Origin: Panagrolaimus kolymaensis
Taxonomy: Eukaryota > Nematoda > Chromadorea > Rhabditida > Panagrolaimidae
Assembly: GCA_028622995.1 (NCBI GenBank)
Contig: JAJQJQ010000016.1
Coordinates: forward strand, 2,852,001 to 2,916,000
Reading direction: 5' to 3'
DNA: 64,000 nucleotides
A program made the position numbers and the translations under genes. Positions 26,219-40,577 of the stretch are shown one piece after another. Position 1 is the first letter of the stretch. Every line of letters starts with the position of its first letter. Under the pieces are notes generated by a model. That model did not search any database, was not told the origin of the DNA, and worked only from the letters and a program-made list of their open reading frames with translations.

Positions 26219-26987
26219 TAAAATTAATTTTATCAAAATAAATAACGTAAGCAAAAATAAAGTCGTAAAAAACGGCTTTAAAAAAATAAGGTAAGAAATC
26301 AAAGACTTTTATTTTCTAAACTAAGACGTCGACCGAAAACATTCAACGACAACGAACAGTGATCGTTGAAAGCAGTTTGCCAAAAAATTTGGTGCATTTA
26401 TTTTTGTACAAAACTTATGAGTTTTTTTTATAAATAAAATAAAAAAATTGTTTTGTTGTTTCCATTATTCTAATTACCTTTTATAAAAAATTATTTTTAT
26501 TAATCAAGCAAATAAAATACCGAATCAAATTATTGGAATTTTAGTGGAAAAAACTTAGGCGCGTTTAAGTTAATAGGAAAATACATAGTATTAAACGATT
26601 AAACACCCTTAATTTACGTTAAATACAACAAGTGTTTGTTTCAAAATCATTTTATTTGTGGATGAATGTGCATACAATAACTTTGTAAAGAAATGACAAA
26701 TATTGTTGGGTAAAAAAAGGAATGCTCATGCCCGTTCAAGGTAATTTGAAACATGGTAAAAGAAAGTGTCCATGTTTTTGGCTGGATAAGCTAAAACTGG
26801 CCTTTTAAAGCTTTTTTTACTTAAAAAAGTACGTGTTAATTCAAATTTTTAATTACGATATCATGGTCGATGTAATCATTGTTTTTGCTGAAAGATATAA
26901 TAATTGTTTAATGGACGGTATCAGCTTATACAGGTGGTACCTTATAGCAAAATATAAAAAGCCGTTGACTATTGAGCTGCATCAAAT
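26219..26987. other. Intergenic upstream of smg-2
   Basis: 769 bp. GC-richer islands at 26310-26380 may be smg-2 promoter. No ORF with recognisable content; nothing else seen. Confidence 0.4.
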
Positions 26988-27191
26988 TCATTGATAAGTT
27001 GTTGTGATTACAAAATATTTATAAACGCGTCGACGAGAAGCTCCTTCAGTAATAATTATATCGAAAATGGTATCAGCTGGATCGATGTTGGGCGGAAGCG
27101 ATAAGGGGAAGTGCTTTAACAACTTCATCTTTCCTTCTTGAACAATTAGCAATTGGATTTGCTGGAGAGAAATTTCTATTCGGTTCTCGAT
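26988..27191 (-). pseudogene. Small-heat-shock-protein-like remnant
   Basis: A 67-residue open frame follows an in-frame stop and has no start codon at its head. Its middle reads IEISLQQIQLLIVQEGK, then HFPLSLPPNIDPADTIFDII, which resembles the alpha-crystallin core of small heat-shock proteins (a short beta strand with LxI, then R/HFxxxxxLPxxVDPxxI). It then drifts into Arg-rich sequence and stops. No flanking exons could be joined in phase. The next reading in the same orientation is cut by the transposable elements at 27256-27940. I read this as a decayed gene or exon; the family call is tentative. Confidence 0.32.
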
Positions 27192-27255
27192 TCATGGAAT
27201 AAACGCTTGACCTTATGAGTTTGCCAGGATTATGTGCGTTATTTTAAAGTCGAAT

Positions 27256-27940
27256 CATACTGGGGCAACTAAAGGCGCCAAATTTCAAAATTTAGCGCGA
27301 CTAGTGTTAAATTCCCGACCGAAAAGTCGGGAATTCCCGACTTCCCGACCGACTTTTTCCCGACCGACTTCCCGACCGACGATAATTTCTATCCCGACAT
27401 TTTCCCGACTTTACCGACCGACTCATTTTTTATCCCGACAAATAAAAAATAATAATATTAATTTTAAAAATCATTCATTTTCACCTTTATTTTAACCAAA
27501 AACCCTTTATTTACATTTTATTTACATTAATAGCTCATTTTTATATATTTAAACTCTTAGAATGAATTTAATTAAAAAAATTCCAACACCATACCCTACT
27601 TTTCGATCCCCCGAATTCCCGACCGACAAAAATTTTTATCCCGACTTTTTCCCGACTTTTCCGACCGAGAGCAATTTCTACCCCGACTTTTTTTGAATTT
27701 CCCGACTTTTTTGTCGGTCGGATCGGGAATTTAACACTAAGCGCGACCCCTTTTTGACCTAAGGGTATCCCCTGTAGTTTTTCTCAAAAAAAAATTTCCC
27801 AAATATTAGGAAGTACCACATCGAATTTTTTTTACCATTAGATTTTAAAAATTTTGGTGCGCGACCCTCCATTTTTTTGAGCGCAACCCGTCGAGCCCCG
27901 GGCGCAACGCGCCCGGGCGCGCCCGACTTGCCCCAGTATG
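27256..27940. mobile_element. Outer hAT-like non-autonomous DNA transposon (MITE)
   Basis: Perfect 13-bp terminal inverted repeats: CATACTGGGGCAA at 27256-27268, with its complement at 27928-27940. They are flanked by an exact 8-bp target duplication, AGTCGAAT, at 27248-27255 and 27941-27948. An 8-bp duplication and CA...TG ends fit the hAT superfamily. There is no transposase frame. After subtracting the inner element and one of its duplications, this element is about 239 bp. Its right end is strongly GC-rich (CCCGGGCGCG-type sequence), unlike the AT-rich surroundings. The host sequence it entered looks like a decayed minus-strand exon. Confidence 0.82.
27302..27739. mobile_element. Inner nested hAT-like MITE rich in CCCGAC repeats
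   Basis: 438-bp element inside the previous one. The terminal inverted repeat is TAGTGTTAAATTCCCGA (27302-27318 and complement at 27723-27739). The 8-bp target duplication AGCGCGAC is exact at 27294-27301 and 27740-27747, so it inserted after the outer element. Both arms carry many spaced copies of CCCGAC and CCCGACCGAC, probably subterminal transposase-binding repeats. There is no transposase. The long + strand ORF across its left arm (about 27232-27495) is a reading of these repeats and is not a gene. Confidence 0.82.
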
Positions 27941-27948
27941 AGTCGAAT

Positions 27949-28240
27949 ATATTATCTCTGAATTCACGAATTTTTAAAAGCTTTTTTAGTTCTTCTGGAT
28001 AAGGAAGTTCAGCTGATAACTTTAGCTACTTTGACTACCTAAACTGAATACCAAACATTTGTTGTTAACTTTTTCACTTTTAAAATCTTTTGAACTAAAA
28101 TGAGTACCTTCTAAATTCGTGGGAATTTTGTTTATTATCGATTTATTTAGCAAAATTTGTTTGAGTTGCAAAATCTGGTTTTTGATTCTGTTAGGCAAGA
28201 GAGCTTCAAGGCCACCGTCTGCGAGCAAGCATACAAAGGT
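27949..28240 (-). pseudogene. Unrecognised decayed coding-like segment
   Basis: Minus-strand readings FVCLLADGGLEALLPNRIKN (about 28232-28173) and LSAELPYPEELKKLL (just left of 28020) look protein-like, with charged heptad-like leucines. They are in different frames, separated by stops and by a TTTAG/GTAGTC string that might be old splice signals. The left piece runs directly into the outer MITE at 27948. I cannot name a family. It may be the 5' part of the same dead gene as the 26988-27191 remnant. Confidence 0.25.
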
Positions 28241-28522
28241 TATCTGAAGTCATTTGCTTGTTAATTTGCGTTTTTATTGACTTTTTATGTATTTAAATTA
28301 TAACAGTGATTTGCTTTAAACTTTTCAAACATGAATATTATAGTTTTATCACATTTATGCAAATTTTTTATTTTTCGTTGAATTTTTCCACGAAGAATTT
28401 CCAAGTGATTAACGAATGTACATTGAAAATTACTAGAAAGGATTTAGAAAAAAATATGTAAAAGCAAGGTATTTACAAATTTGAAAGCTTGATAACATAA
28501 TTCAAAAATAAAGATTTCGGTT

Positions 28523-30612
28523 TTATAATTCTTTCTTCACACCCGGAGAAAATGAAGCACGTATATCAGAAGCACGATTTGATTCAACGTATTTCCTATA
28601 AGCAACATAATTAGAATAAAATATTACGGATAGTACAACTACCTTCTACATTCTTCAATTAGCCTTTTTCTTTGTTGAGTGAGCCATGTTTCTTGAGAAG
28701 TTGCCTCCTCCTCCTTCACTTGAGGAGAAGTAAAAGCAGTTATGGCAGCTTCTATAGCATTAGGAATAGGAATTTCATCGCTTTCCGATCCATCACTTTC
28801 TCCTTCAGTCTCATTTACTTCAGCAGGTTCAACTGGTTGCGCTGGTACATTATTTCCATTCTCTAGCAAAAAATTTACTGCGAGATCAACTGAGCCAGTT
28901 AGTCGAACGGCATGAGTAACAGCTGTACGTGAATATTGGGGGAAAACATTTGAAATTTGATCAACCATCGCGTTAATCTGAGTCGGTGTTAATTCTGCAC
29001 CAATATTTGCTCTTTGAAACCACCTTAATAATCGGATGAGTTCCATTCCAACAATAGTAGCAGCTCCAAAATCTTCTTCGACGTGGTTGTCATCTCGAAG
29101 AACTTGGCTCAAATGTAATGAAAGAGCACTTCTACAAACAGCACAGCTACTATCCTGCTGTAACCACTAAAAAAAATATTAAACCAATAAAATTAACTGA
29201 TGAACTAAAAACCCTTCGCAAGCAAAGTTCATGAAAAACATGACCACATGGAAGTCTTCTGGCTTTTTCCATTGGTTCCCAACAAATAGTGCATGAATCT
29301 TGTTTTAAAAGATCTTCTTTGGATGCTTCAGGATACCTTTAAAACAACGCTATAACATTATAAAACGAAAAAGTACAAAGCCATACGTTTCATTAATGTG
29401 TTTTACAATTCGTTGATGACGTACGTGCTTTCTAATGGTTTCAGCCAATGAAACAAGAAGCATCCTAAACTGAAGAAGCATAACAAAGCAAGCAATGGTT
29501 GGCCAGGATCGAGAATAAATGTAAACGTGATAGGATGTAAAGAAATCAAGAGCATCAGAAGCTAGGGAATAGAAGATGGACATGTGATGTGAAAAGCTAT
29601 CGGATGAAGGTCTTGAAATTGATATAATAATTTTATGAAAAACATAAACAGCTTGAATCAATGCCATTAAACACTAAATGAAATTTATTTAAAAAAATGT
29701 TATGATCGAAAGCAGCTTACATCAGTTAGCATCAAAATTTCAAACTCAAAATGTATTTTGTTTGAAAGCCAGAAGAGATAGCAAAACGTAACAAGTGAAG
29801 TTACGATACAACCTGCCGCTGCAAATAAATATTTGATACGCATAGTTTTCGTTAATATGTTTTGTTGAGCCTAAATTCAAAAATAATGATAATAATAGGT
29901 AAAATAAAAAGAAATATACGCTAGATAATCGAAGATCCATCAAATCGAGAATGGTGGTAACAAGAAGAAATCCAATCAAAGAAGGCAACCAAGTAAAAAA
30001 GTCCTCAAAAATATTATTATGAGATAAAAACACGGTGTAGGCGAATCTGCATTGAATGAACATGCGGAAAGTGTTTCGTAAAGTTTCATCTTCCTAAATC
30101 AGTATATTATAAATAACAATTTAAACGGGGGAAAAGATTACTTGAGCAGATGTTGGTCCTATGAAAATTTCAACTATAACCTTTCCAATGAAAATTAGAC
30201 AAGCACAGAGTGTATTTAATAAAACCTTAAAAAATACATATATGTAAAGCCCGAAAAGCCCATTGAAAAACATACATAAAATAGTAATGGATGTTTACTC
30301 ACAACTTCTCTCAGTGTTGATATTGTTATTGGAAGAGGTAATGAAGAGCTTTCCCTGGTTTCTCCTGCTTCCCCATCAGTTATGTTACCAAAAGGCGACT
30401 AAAAAAACACGTGATTCAAAGCATCAAAACAACAAAACTATTTTTAACTCCAATTAAAAACTTACTGATATATTTGCACTTTTTAATATCATATAATAAT
30501 AATAAAATCCACTAAGAAATAAGAAAGTACTAAAAGTTAAGTAATTTCTTAACGAAGGCAATGGCAACTGGGGTAATGATCGAAAAGCTGTAATAGCGAT
30601 TCTGTGTGGCAT
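28523..30612 (-). CDS. hrdl-1: gp78/AMFR-type ER ubiquitin ligase
   Basis: Membrane E3 ubiquitin ligase of ER-associated degradation. Nine exons: 30612..30466, 30398..30303, 30225..30142, 30093..29920, 29870..29721, 29673..29387, 29336..29213, 29166..28643 and 28595..28523, for 552 aa. Several hydrophobic helices fill the first 300 residues. They are followed by a RING-H2 finger (about 326-371: CTICWEP, PCGHVFH, ELC, CAVCRS) split between two exons. A CUE ubiquitin-binding domain sits at about 415-460 (INAMVDQISNVFPQYSR). The RING plus CUE order separates gp78/AMFR from HRD1, which lacks CUE. An acidic Ser/Glu linker and a basic tail follow. An acceptor-like TTTTTTTAG lies about 20 bp before the ATG. 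Confidence 0.93.
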
Positions 30613-31156
30613 TTCAAAGACAACTGATAACTAAAAAAATAATAAAGTAAGAATGGTGTCTGTTTAAACATGTTTATCATTCAAAATTTCACGAGAAAAG
30701 TTTAGTAAAGTGATAAAATTAAAATTAGAATTAGAGAGATAAATAAATAACTTTGGCTAAACCATTAAAAAATGTATGTAGTAGTTTCTGGTTTTCAACG
30801 TTGAACAAAGAAAGAAAAATAACAGTGTTTCAAAATTTGGCATCTTGCATCCTGTCGCCAAATACAGCTTCATAGCGATGAGCTATTTGCTTTATTTCCC
30901 GCTCGCATGAATGTTCAATTCAAACTTTTTGTAGTTTTTTCTTTTCTTCAGATTTCATGAAAAACTTTTTGATCCTTCATATATTTTAAAACATCTTATA
31001 ATTTTAATTTTTTACATTAAAGCTCTTACTTCTAAATTGATGCTCTTAATATTTTTTTAATATTCACGAGAAATGCTTCCATTTTTCTTCATTCATTCGC
31101 GTTTTTTATCCTTGACTTTTATCGCCATTTTTTTTCAGAGAGGTTTAAAACAAACT
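30613..31156. promoter_or_regulatory. Head-to-head promoter interval, hrdl-1 / ran-4
   Basis: 544 bp between two genes transcribed outward (hrdl-1 on -, ran-4 on +), so it should contain both promoters. The interval at 30830-30930 is less AT-rich. The + side ends in a pyrimidine run and TTTTTTTTCAG (AG at 31137-31138), 18 bp before the ran-4 ATG, a likely trans-splice acceptor. No TATA motif is obvious. Confidence 0.5.
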
Positions 31157-31605
31157 ATGGCGTTTAACCCTGATTTTCTAACTATTGGAGAAGCATTTGT
31201 CAACCATTATTATTCCACTTTTGATGTCAATGATCCTAATGCTCGTGTTCAAGGTCTCTCCGGTTTATATGATCCTGAAAACTCTTATATGACTTTCGAA
31301 GGTGTTCAAGTTAGAGGACGTGATGCTATTTTACAAAAATTTTCTGTAAGTTGTATTCTTGTGTTATTTATCCGATATATAATTACTTTTTACAGGGCTT
31401 GAGTTTCCGAGAAATCAAACGTGCTATCACTAAAACTGATTGTCAACCACTTCCTGATGGATCAATCTTGGTTAATGTTCTCGGCCAATTGAAAACTGAC
31501 GAAGATCCAATTAACTCTTACTCTCAAGTTTTTATTTTGCGTCCTAATGCTGGCTCGTTTTACATCTCAAATGAAATCTTCCGTCTTGTTCTTCATGATA
31601 ATTAA
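31157..31605 (+). CDS. ran-4: Nuclear transport factor 2 (NTF2)
   Basis: Imports Ran-GDP into the nucleus by binding FG-nucleoporins. Two exons, 31157..31345 and 31396..31605 (phase 0), give 132 aa, the usual NTF2 length. Family strings are visible: IGEAFVNHYYSTFD near the N-terminus, LSGLYDPENSYMTFEG, and the C-terminal YSQVFILRPNAGSFYISNEI followed by FRLVLHDN. The single cone-shaped NTF2 fold spans the whole protein. TMEM208 follows 269 bp downstream on the same strand, so the pair may be one operon. Confidence 0.96.
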
Positions 31606-31868
31606 TGATGATAATGTCAAGAACAAAGATCGTTGAAAGCTGTGAAATGTTGCTGCTGTTCTTAACCTTTTGATTTGTTTCAATCACACTTTTTATCTTT
31701 TAAATCTGTTAAATCTATATTATTACTTTGCTTTTGGGTATTCATTATAGCATAAATTTATCTTCCATTGTTTAAAAAAAGTTGAAACATATCAATGGCT
31801 TATTTGTCAGTTCATACTTATCTCTTGTTTTATTATATAAGCTTATCTTATTAAATTTTTAATTGTTA

Positions 31869-31874
31869 TTGCAG
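31869..31874 (+). promoter_or_regulatory. Trans-splice acceptor abutting TMEM208 ATG
   Basis: TTGCAG is immediately followed by the start codon at 31875, leaving no 5' UTR of its own. With ran-4 ending 269 bp upstream on the same strand, this is what a downstream operon gene receiving a spliced leader looks like. Confidence 0.55.
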
Positions 31875-32444
31875 ATGAATATTGCAACGAAAGGAAAGCA
31901 AGCTACTCGTGGTCAAAAACAGATTCATGATGAAAATCAAGAAACACTTCGCTATTACTTTCTCGCAACAGCAATAGTTTCCCCTCTCGTTGCTTGCGCT
32001 TACTTCTTTTTGTTTGATCCTATTGGCGCTGGTTTTTGGGTTTGCGACTAATCATTGTTAATTTCATTGAAATTTTTTTTCCAGGTTGGATGGACTTTAG
32101 CTGTAGTTCTTGCTGGTGGCTCACTACTTTTTATGATGAGTATGATCAAAAGCATCCGAAATGAGAAAGGACAAATAAGTGATGCTGGTATCGATCTAAA
32201 TGATCCTCAAGCTTTTGGTGAATACTGTAAAGATGCTATAATTTTAAGCTGTGCTGCACAATTGTTAAGTCTAATTTGGTCAAAGTTTATCTTTCTCATT
32301 GCTTTAATTCCTGTTTATGCCATCGTCAAATTATGGACAAAGGTGTTAGCTCCATGGTTCTTTGCTCCTGCTCCAGAAGATGAACAAATGGATGATAAAA
32401 AGCTACGGAAACAACAGCGTACAAAATATGCTCGTCAACGATAA
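31875..32444 (+). CDS. TMEM208: TMEM208 / SND2 ER-targeting membrane protein
   Basis: Small ER membrane protein of the SRP-independent (SND) targeting route. Two exons, 31875..32039 and 32085..32444, give 174 aa; human TMEM208 has 173. The N-terminus MNIATKGKQATRGQKQI is the conserved basic start. Helices follow at about 28-50, 57-75 and 104-135, then a charged Lys/Arg-rich tail ending YARQR. The segment-duplication breakpoint at 32275 lies inside exon 2, so the last 56 codons exist again at 55887-56056. Confidence 0.94.
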
Positions 32445-33061
32445 CTCTGCCATTTTTTCCTTTCTAACTTTATTTTTGTTATTTTATCTTTTGTAATTAA
32501 TTTATTAACTAATTTATAATGTATTTTATTCTTTTTTACGAATTTTTTTTATTATAATAAAAATATGATTGACAAAATAAACTTTAATAAGGCCCCTTCA
32601 TTTGGTGTGTATAAACTCAAAAAATGGATGTGAACAGAATTCTTTAAAACAAAAAATGGCATTCTTGGTAAATTTAAAAGAAGAAAGTATAGTGAAACAA
32701 TAGTTATTGAAAGGAAAAAAAATTCTCAAACATGAAAATTCATTTTAACAAAATAAAATTTTAATAAACCTAAACCGTTCTGACAAATAAATCTTTAAAA
32801 AAATAGACTTTAAATTTACATTGGGAGAAGAAGAAAATATACGATCGATAAAAACTGAAATGTGGAACGCCGTGGAAATTTAACAGTAAACAATAATAAA
32901 AAAAAAGCGGCAGTTTTGGATCCACGATTAAAATATTTATTTTGGCAGTGATTTGTAAGAGTATTTTTGATTGCATGTAAAAAATAAATGAATGCGTAAT
33001 ATTAAAGAAAAAGGCATAATAACAAAAAATAATGATTGATGGTTTTAAAATGGTAAAAATA

Positions 33062-35880
<2,819 letters not shown>

Positions 35881-36320
35881 CTATAAAATTTTATATTTTA
35901 CTTTTAAATCTCTTTTCTTAAATTTCTGTATTTTCTTTGCTCCCAAAAGACTAATCTTCTTTTTCTTTCCAATCAAAATTTAAAACAAAAAAACAAAAAA
36001 ATAATTTATATTTTTCGATGCTTCAGTCGTTCTTTATAATGTCTTCATTTTTTAAAAAGATTTCGGCTCTTGTTTTGAATTTTTCTTCAATATTGAATTC
36101 CTTTTTTTTAAATTCAAATAAAATATTGAGGATAAAGGCAAATGTTTAAAAGGCCAAGAAAGTTTTTTTTGTTTATTAATTTAAAGATGGAATTTAAATA
36201 TTGATTGACTGATTTAAAAACCTTAAAAAGGAAAAAAGATGCAAGATTTTTTTTTTTCAAATTTTAGAAACAAAAAAAGCGTGAAAGAGGCATTAAGTTT
36301 ATATTCGTGTGTGAAGAATG

Positions 36321-36346
36321 ATAGAGATAGAGAGAGAGAGAGAAAG
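36321..36346 (+). repeat. GA microsatellite
   Basis: A run of GATAGA and GA dinucleotides in the large junctophilin intron; an identical copy is at 59933-59958. Confidence 0.8.
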
Positions 36347-36751
36347 TTGTTAATCATGGCTATTCATTCCATCTAATAACGAGAAAAAAGCGACATTATT
36401 TCTATTGCAAGTTTTTTTTGTTGTTGTTTTTTCCCCTCGAGTCGGAAAGAAACGAAGGCATTTTTATGTCCAAAAAAATGCAAAAAGTTTTGACGAGTAT
36501 AAAATACTGCTGCTATCTTTTTGGTATTTATTCCAAGGTTGTTCCTCCATTTTGTCCATTTCAAACTTGGCACATTTATTGCGTCTCCTCCTTTCAAGCT
36601 TGTCGACATTTTTTTATTGTAATAAAAATGTCAGAGATCTGCCCGCTATTGTTTTTCATTCTCCCCACCACACCACCCTCTCTCATCGATGGCGTCGAAT
36701 GAGACGCGGGTGGTGAGAGTTATTGCTCCTGAGGGCAAGCGGGTGGTAGCA

Positions 36752-36759
36752 TATAAAAG
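36752..36759 (+). promoter_or_regulatory. TATA-box-like element, antisense to junctophilin
   Basis: TATAAAAG on the + strand follows a GC-richer patch (about 36660-36750) and is followed about 15-30 bp later by GC-rich sequence. It is in the junctophilin intron on the opposite strand. It may be a cryptic or antisense promoter; no ORF of note follows. The duplicate is at 60364-60371. Confidence 0.3.
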
Positions 36760-38215
36760 CTGCGGACTACGACGAACTTGTCGAAACCGAAACCAATAAC
36801 ATTTTTAAGCATAAGTTTTTTTTAAAGAATGAAACAATAAGTAAGTCGCAGTTGGGGCCCAATCGGAAAAAAATGCCACCTGTTTCTGTTTCATTTTTTC
36901 TTTTGTTGAGGCTTTTTATTTTCTTTCATTAACAATAACAACAAATCTTTAAGCATCGATTGAAAATGAAAAAAAAATGTATGAATGTGTTTTTTTAAAT
37001 ATTACTTTTAAAAAATAAATAGTGAAGGAATGCAACAAAAAATTTCGATCAATGAACCCTTGAAAGAATTTAAAGAATTTTCATGCCTTAATACTTCAAA
37101 AATGCAATGCCTCCTCTTAATTCATCATCATTCATTAATCAGAAACAGAAATCTCATCATCGTGAGAGAGAAAGAGAGGGGGAAAGAAGGATTTGAAAAA
37201 CTAAAAAATAAAATATATAATAAAATTGTATTTGCTCCTTGCATTTTTTTTCTTTCTTCTTTTTTTTCTTTCTTCTTTTTTTTTCTTTAGAAGTCCGTAA
37301 AAAGACGCATTTCCGTCTAAAGCCTTCATTCATTGATTGTTTATTCTTTGCTGCTACTGCTATTATTACTACTTACTGCGGTAGTGATGGTGCGCGGAGG
37401 CGCTTCTACTCTCCTTTACATACGACATTTAACTGGTCCACCCAAAACAAAAAATGTTTAAAGAAAATGAAAGACAAATAAGCTATTTTGGCCGGATATT
37501 GAGCTCTCATCTATGTGACTCCTGTTCAACAGTAGAAGCAGCAATGGGAAATGTCTCGCGCATTTTCAATGAAAAAATAGTGACTTGCAAAAAATTTGTG
37601 CATTATTAAATTTTTGTTTTCGAAGAAAAAAAAACTTTTGTTTTTTTCCATTTTTTGTGTTACTACTACTTTAGTAAAATTAGATGACGCAAATATAATA
37701 ACAGAAAAATAAAAAAAAAGTAGTGGTAATAACGGATTTAATAAATGTAGTTTTCCACAGACATTAGAACTTTAGGCTTTTAATTTCTTGAAAAAAATCG
37801 GGTAGAAAGGATTAAACCCTATTCTTCAAAAAGGGATGTGTTTTAACTTTTATATATGTTATTTAAAAATCTGTTTATCAAATTAAAGGTTTTATTATTT
37901 GATTAACCATAAATTTGAAATACTGTTTTGTTTTGTTTTTTAACATAATATAAATTGATTAATGGGAGGAGAAATCCCTAATTTTTTTCTTGTGGTCGTC
38001 GTAAGTAATAATGGCTTTTGTCTTCTTCAAAATCAATCTTGACAGACAAAGACGAGAAAACAAAACGCCTGCTTGTTGAAGTGGTTAAAGAAAAAGAATA
38101 AAAAAAGAAAAGAGGATATGAAAGAGAAAATAAAAGTTTATCAGAGGCGCAGTTAGTCCTCTTTCCCCACTTGAGATACTTGAAAGAATTCGCGGCTGTG
38201 TTAAGTGAGTGTCCA

Positions 38216-40577
38216 GCTCAACCAACAAAAAACTATTACAATCGGCAAAATGAAACAAAAAAATGCTCGAGAAATAAAACAGTAATGAAAAAAATTTGAA
38301 AGTAATGATGTGAATTTTCTTTAAAATAAATAAAAAAAGTAACATAAAATTTTTTTTTGGCTTTTTATAATTCTTTTTTCTCGTGGAAAATATAATAATG
38401 AAAGGAATCGAAGTCAGTCATGAACAATGCTTTTGACTATTTCTTTTCTTCCTTTTTTGATGATGAAAAGCCGTGGTCCCATTTTCTTTCCAATTACCCT
38501 TGCTATTACTACTATTATGAATTATATTCAAAACACACGCAATTTCAACTTAAAAAAAGAGAATGGCAACCAAAGGGGAAAAAAGAAGAAAGAATACATC
38601 ATAAAAATAACTGTCAAAAATGAAGTAATAATTATATCTTTGATGAAGAAGAAAAAAAATCGAGAAGGATTCGGTAAAAATTTATCCATATTTTACATAC
38701 TTAAAAAGAATAATTTAAAGCTTTAAATTTCAACAAACAAAAAAAGTTAGGAATGTTGTGTTTTTAAAAGCGCAGCCAACACACGCTAAAGGATCCGCGG
38801 ATTACGAGAGCCAAGTAGCGACTGAGACTAGAAGCTCTGTGAGGGTTGTTGTCTCCAAAAATCCATTAAAGAATAAATGAAATTTTTTTTCTCGTTTTTT
38901 TTTTGTTGCATGGAGAAGGATTGTCCTCCTCTCATTTTACATTGCTTTAAGAAAAAAAATATAAAAAGAATAAAGCAGTTTTAAGCATGAAAAGGCCAGG
39001 TGAAAAATAAATTTAAAAAAAAGTTTCACACACAATGCCTTTATTTAAAAGGCGGCTAATTTGTTTCAAATGGGTTTTTAAAGAAGTTTTGGAAAAGAGA
39101 AGCTCGTGTGCTTCTTCTTTTTTTTAAAAGAAACAACAAAACGAAGACGACAACGATTGCGGTGGTGGTTGTAAAGACTAAAACAGGGCATTTTTTTGCC
39201 TGAACACGCGACACAGGATTTTGATGGCGGCATTTGGAAGAAAAAGGAAGCTAGCAGCAATTGCTTTGCTATTTCTTTTCTTTTTTTTAAAGGAAGAAAA
39301 ACAAAAAAGAAAAGAAAACTATGGCACTCAGTTAACTTTTTATTTTATTTATGAATTCATGATATAAAATAAAAAAAAATAAGTTAAAGTTAGCTTCATC
39401 ATTTGATATGAAATAATAAAGGTTGTTCCGGTGGCTGCCCAAGCTAATGATAGATTTCGACCGCCCGCCGCGCAACTTATCAAAGAAAGGAGAAGAAGAA
39501 AAAAAGTTTTTTTATTTTTGACGACGTCGACTTCGTCACCACAAGTCGTTGGCGGCGGCGTGAACGCTTGAGTGGTTAACCAGCTTGGGTGGCTACGGCA
39601 AAAACGAAGCCGAGCCGTCTCAAAAACAACATAAGCAAACGAGCAAAGTCCTTTTAGCCTAAAGGAAAAAGAAAAACTAAACACACGCACACTTTCTTAC
39701 TTTTTCTTTCTTTCTTTCCCGTCAGCTTTTGCTTTATTTTATTTTTTTTTGCGATGGATCTTGTAAGAAAAAATTCTTCGTTGGCGTTCTTCAGCGTCTT
39801 TTACTTCAAAACATGAAAAGAAAAAAATTCTCAAGGAAGAAAAAAAATGAGACATAAGAGAAAAAAGTGCATATAACTCGCTAGCTTGCTAGCTAGGTAG
39901 CAAGGAAGCAACTCAGCTATATTTTTTGCACAATGATGCCAAAGTAGCTGTCTCAGGAAAGTTGCGGCGGCTGTTATATCTCCCTGCTTGTTGAAATTCA
40001 AAAGCTACTGCTGCTGCATTTGCTTGCAAACGCTTCACCACAATTTCAGCGACTCTCCAAAGTAAAGGGGTTGAATAACTGCAGTGAGTCGCTTGCTTGC
40101 TTTTCTTTCCTCACTAATCAAAAAGGCGTGTCACAAACTAAAACATTTTAGTATTTTCTTCTCTTAGCTGCTTCCACTTTTATTGCACAGTTCAAGCTTT
40201 CTTTTATTTCGATCTCTTTTGCGGACTTAAGATATCCGCGCAGCGACTTTGGTTAGACTGTTACCGCTACCTACTAACAAACATTGTGGAAAAGCACGCA
40301 CATTAATAAAACTTTAAAGCAGGGATAAACAAGTTCAATTCAAAGCCATCTTTTTTTTTTAAATCTTTTTACCTTTGGCAATCCAAATGAGTTTTGGCAG
40401 CTGCTTTTTCTTATCTCCGCCATTTTTATCCTTCACCCTCATTTCATTCGTTTAAAAAAAGACCAAAGATTTGTTTTTTTATTAAATAAACATTCAAAGA
40501 TCAATAAAATCTTTTATGACAATTAAAACAATAAATAACGCAAACACAATGTAAAATACCGTAGAAACAACATGAAT
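38216..40577. other. Intergenic right of junctophilin copy A
   Basis: 2.36 kb with no supported gene. 38755-38860 is a GC-richer island (CGCGGATTACGAGAGCC) also present in copy B at 63398-63503, plausibly junctophilin promoter or 5' UTR. 39410-39620 is another GC-richer island. Short frames here are Phe/Ser/Lys low-complexity readings. Confidence 0.4.

Noticed and set aside
27232..27495. 87-aa + strand frame rich in Arg, Pro, Thr and Ser
   Set aside because: It is a translation of the CCCGAC repeats and terminal sequence of the nested MITEs.
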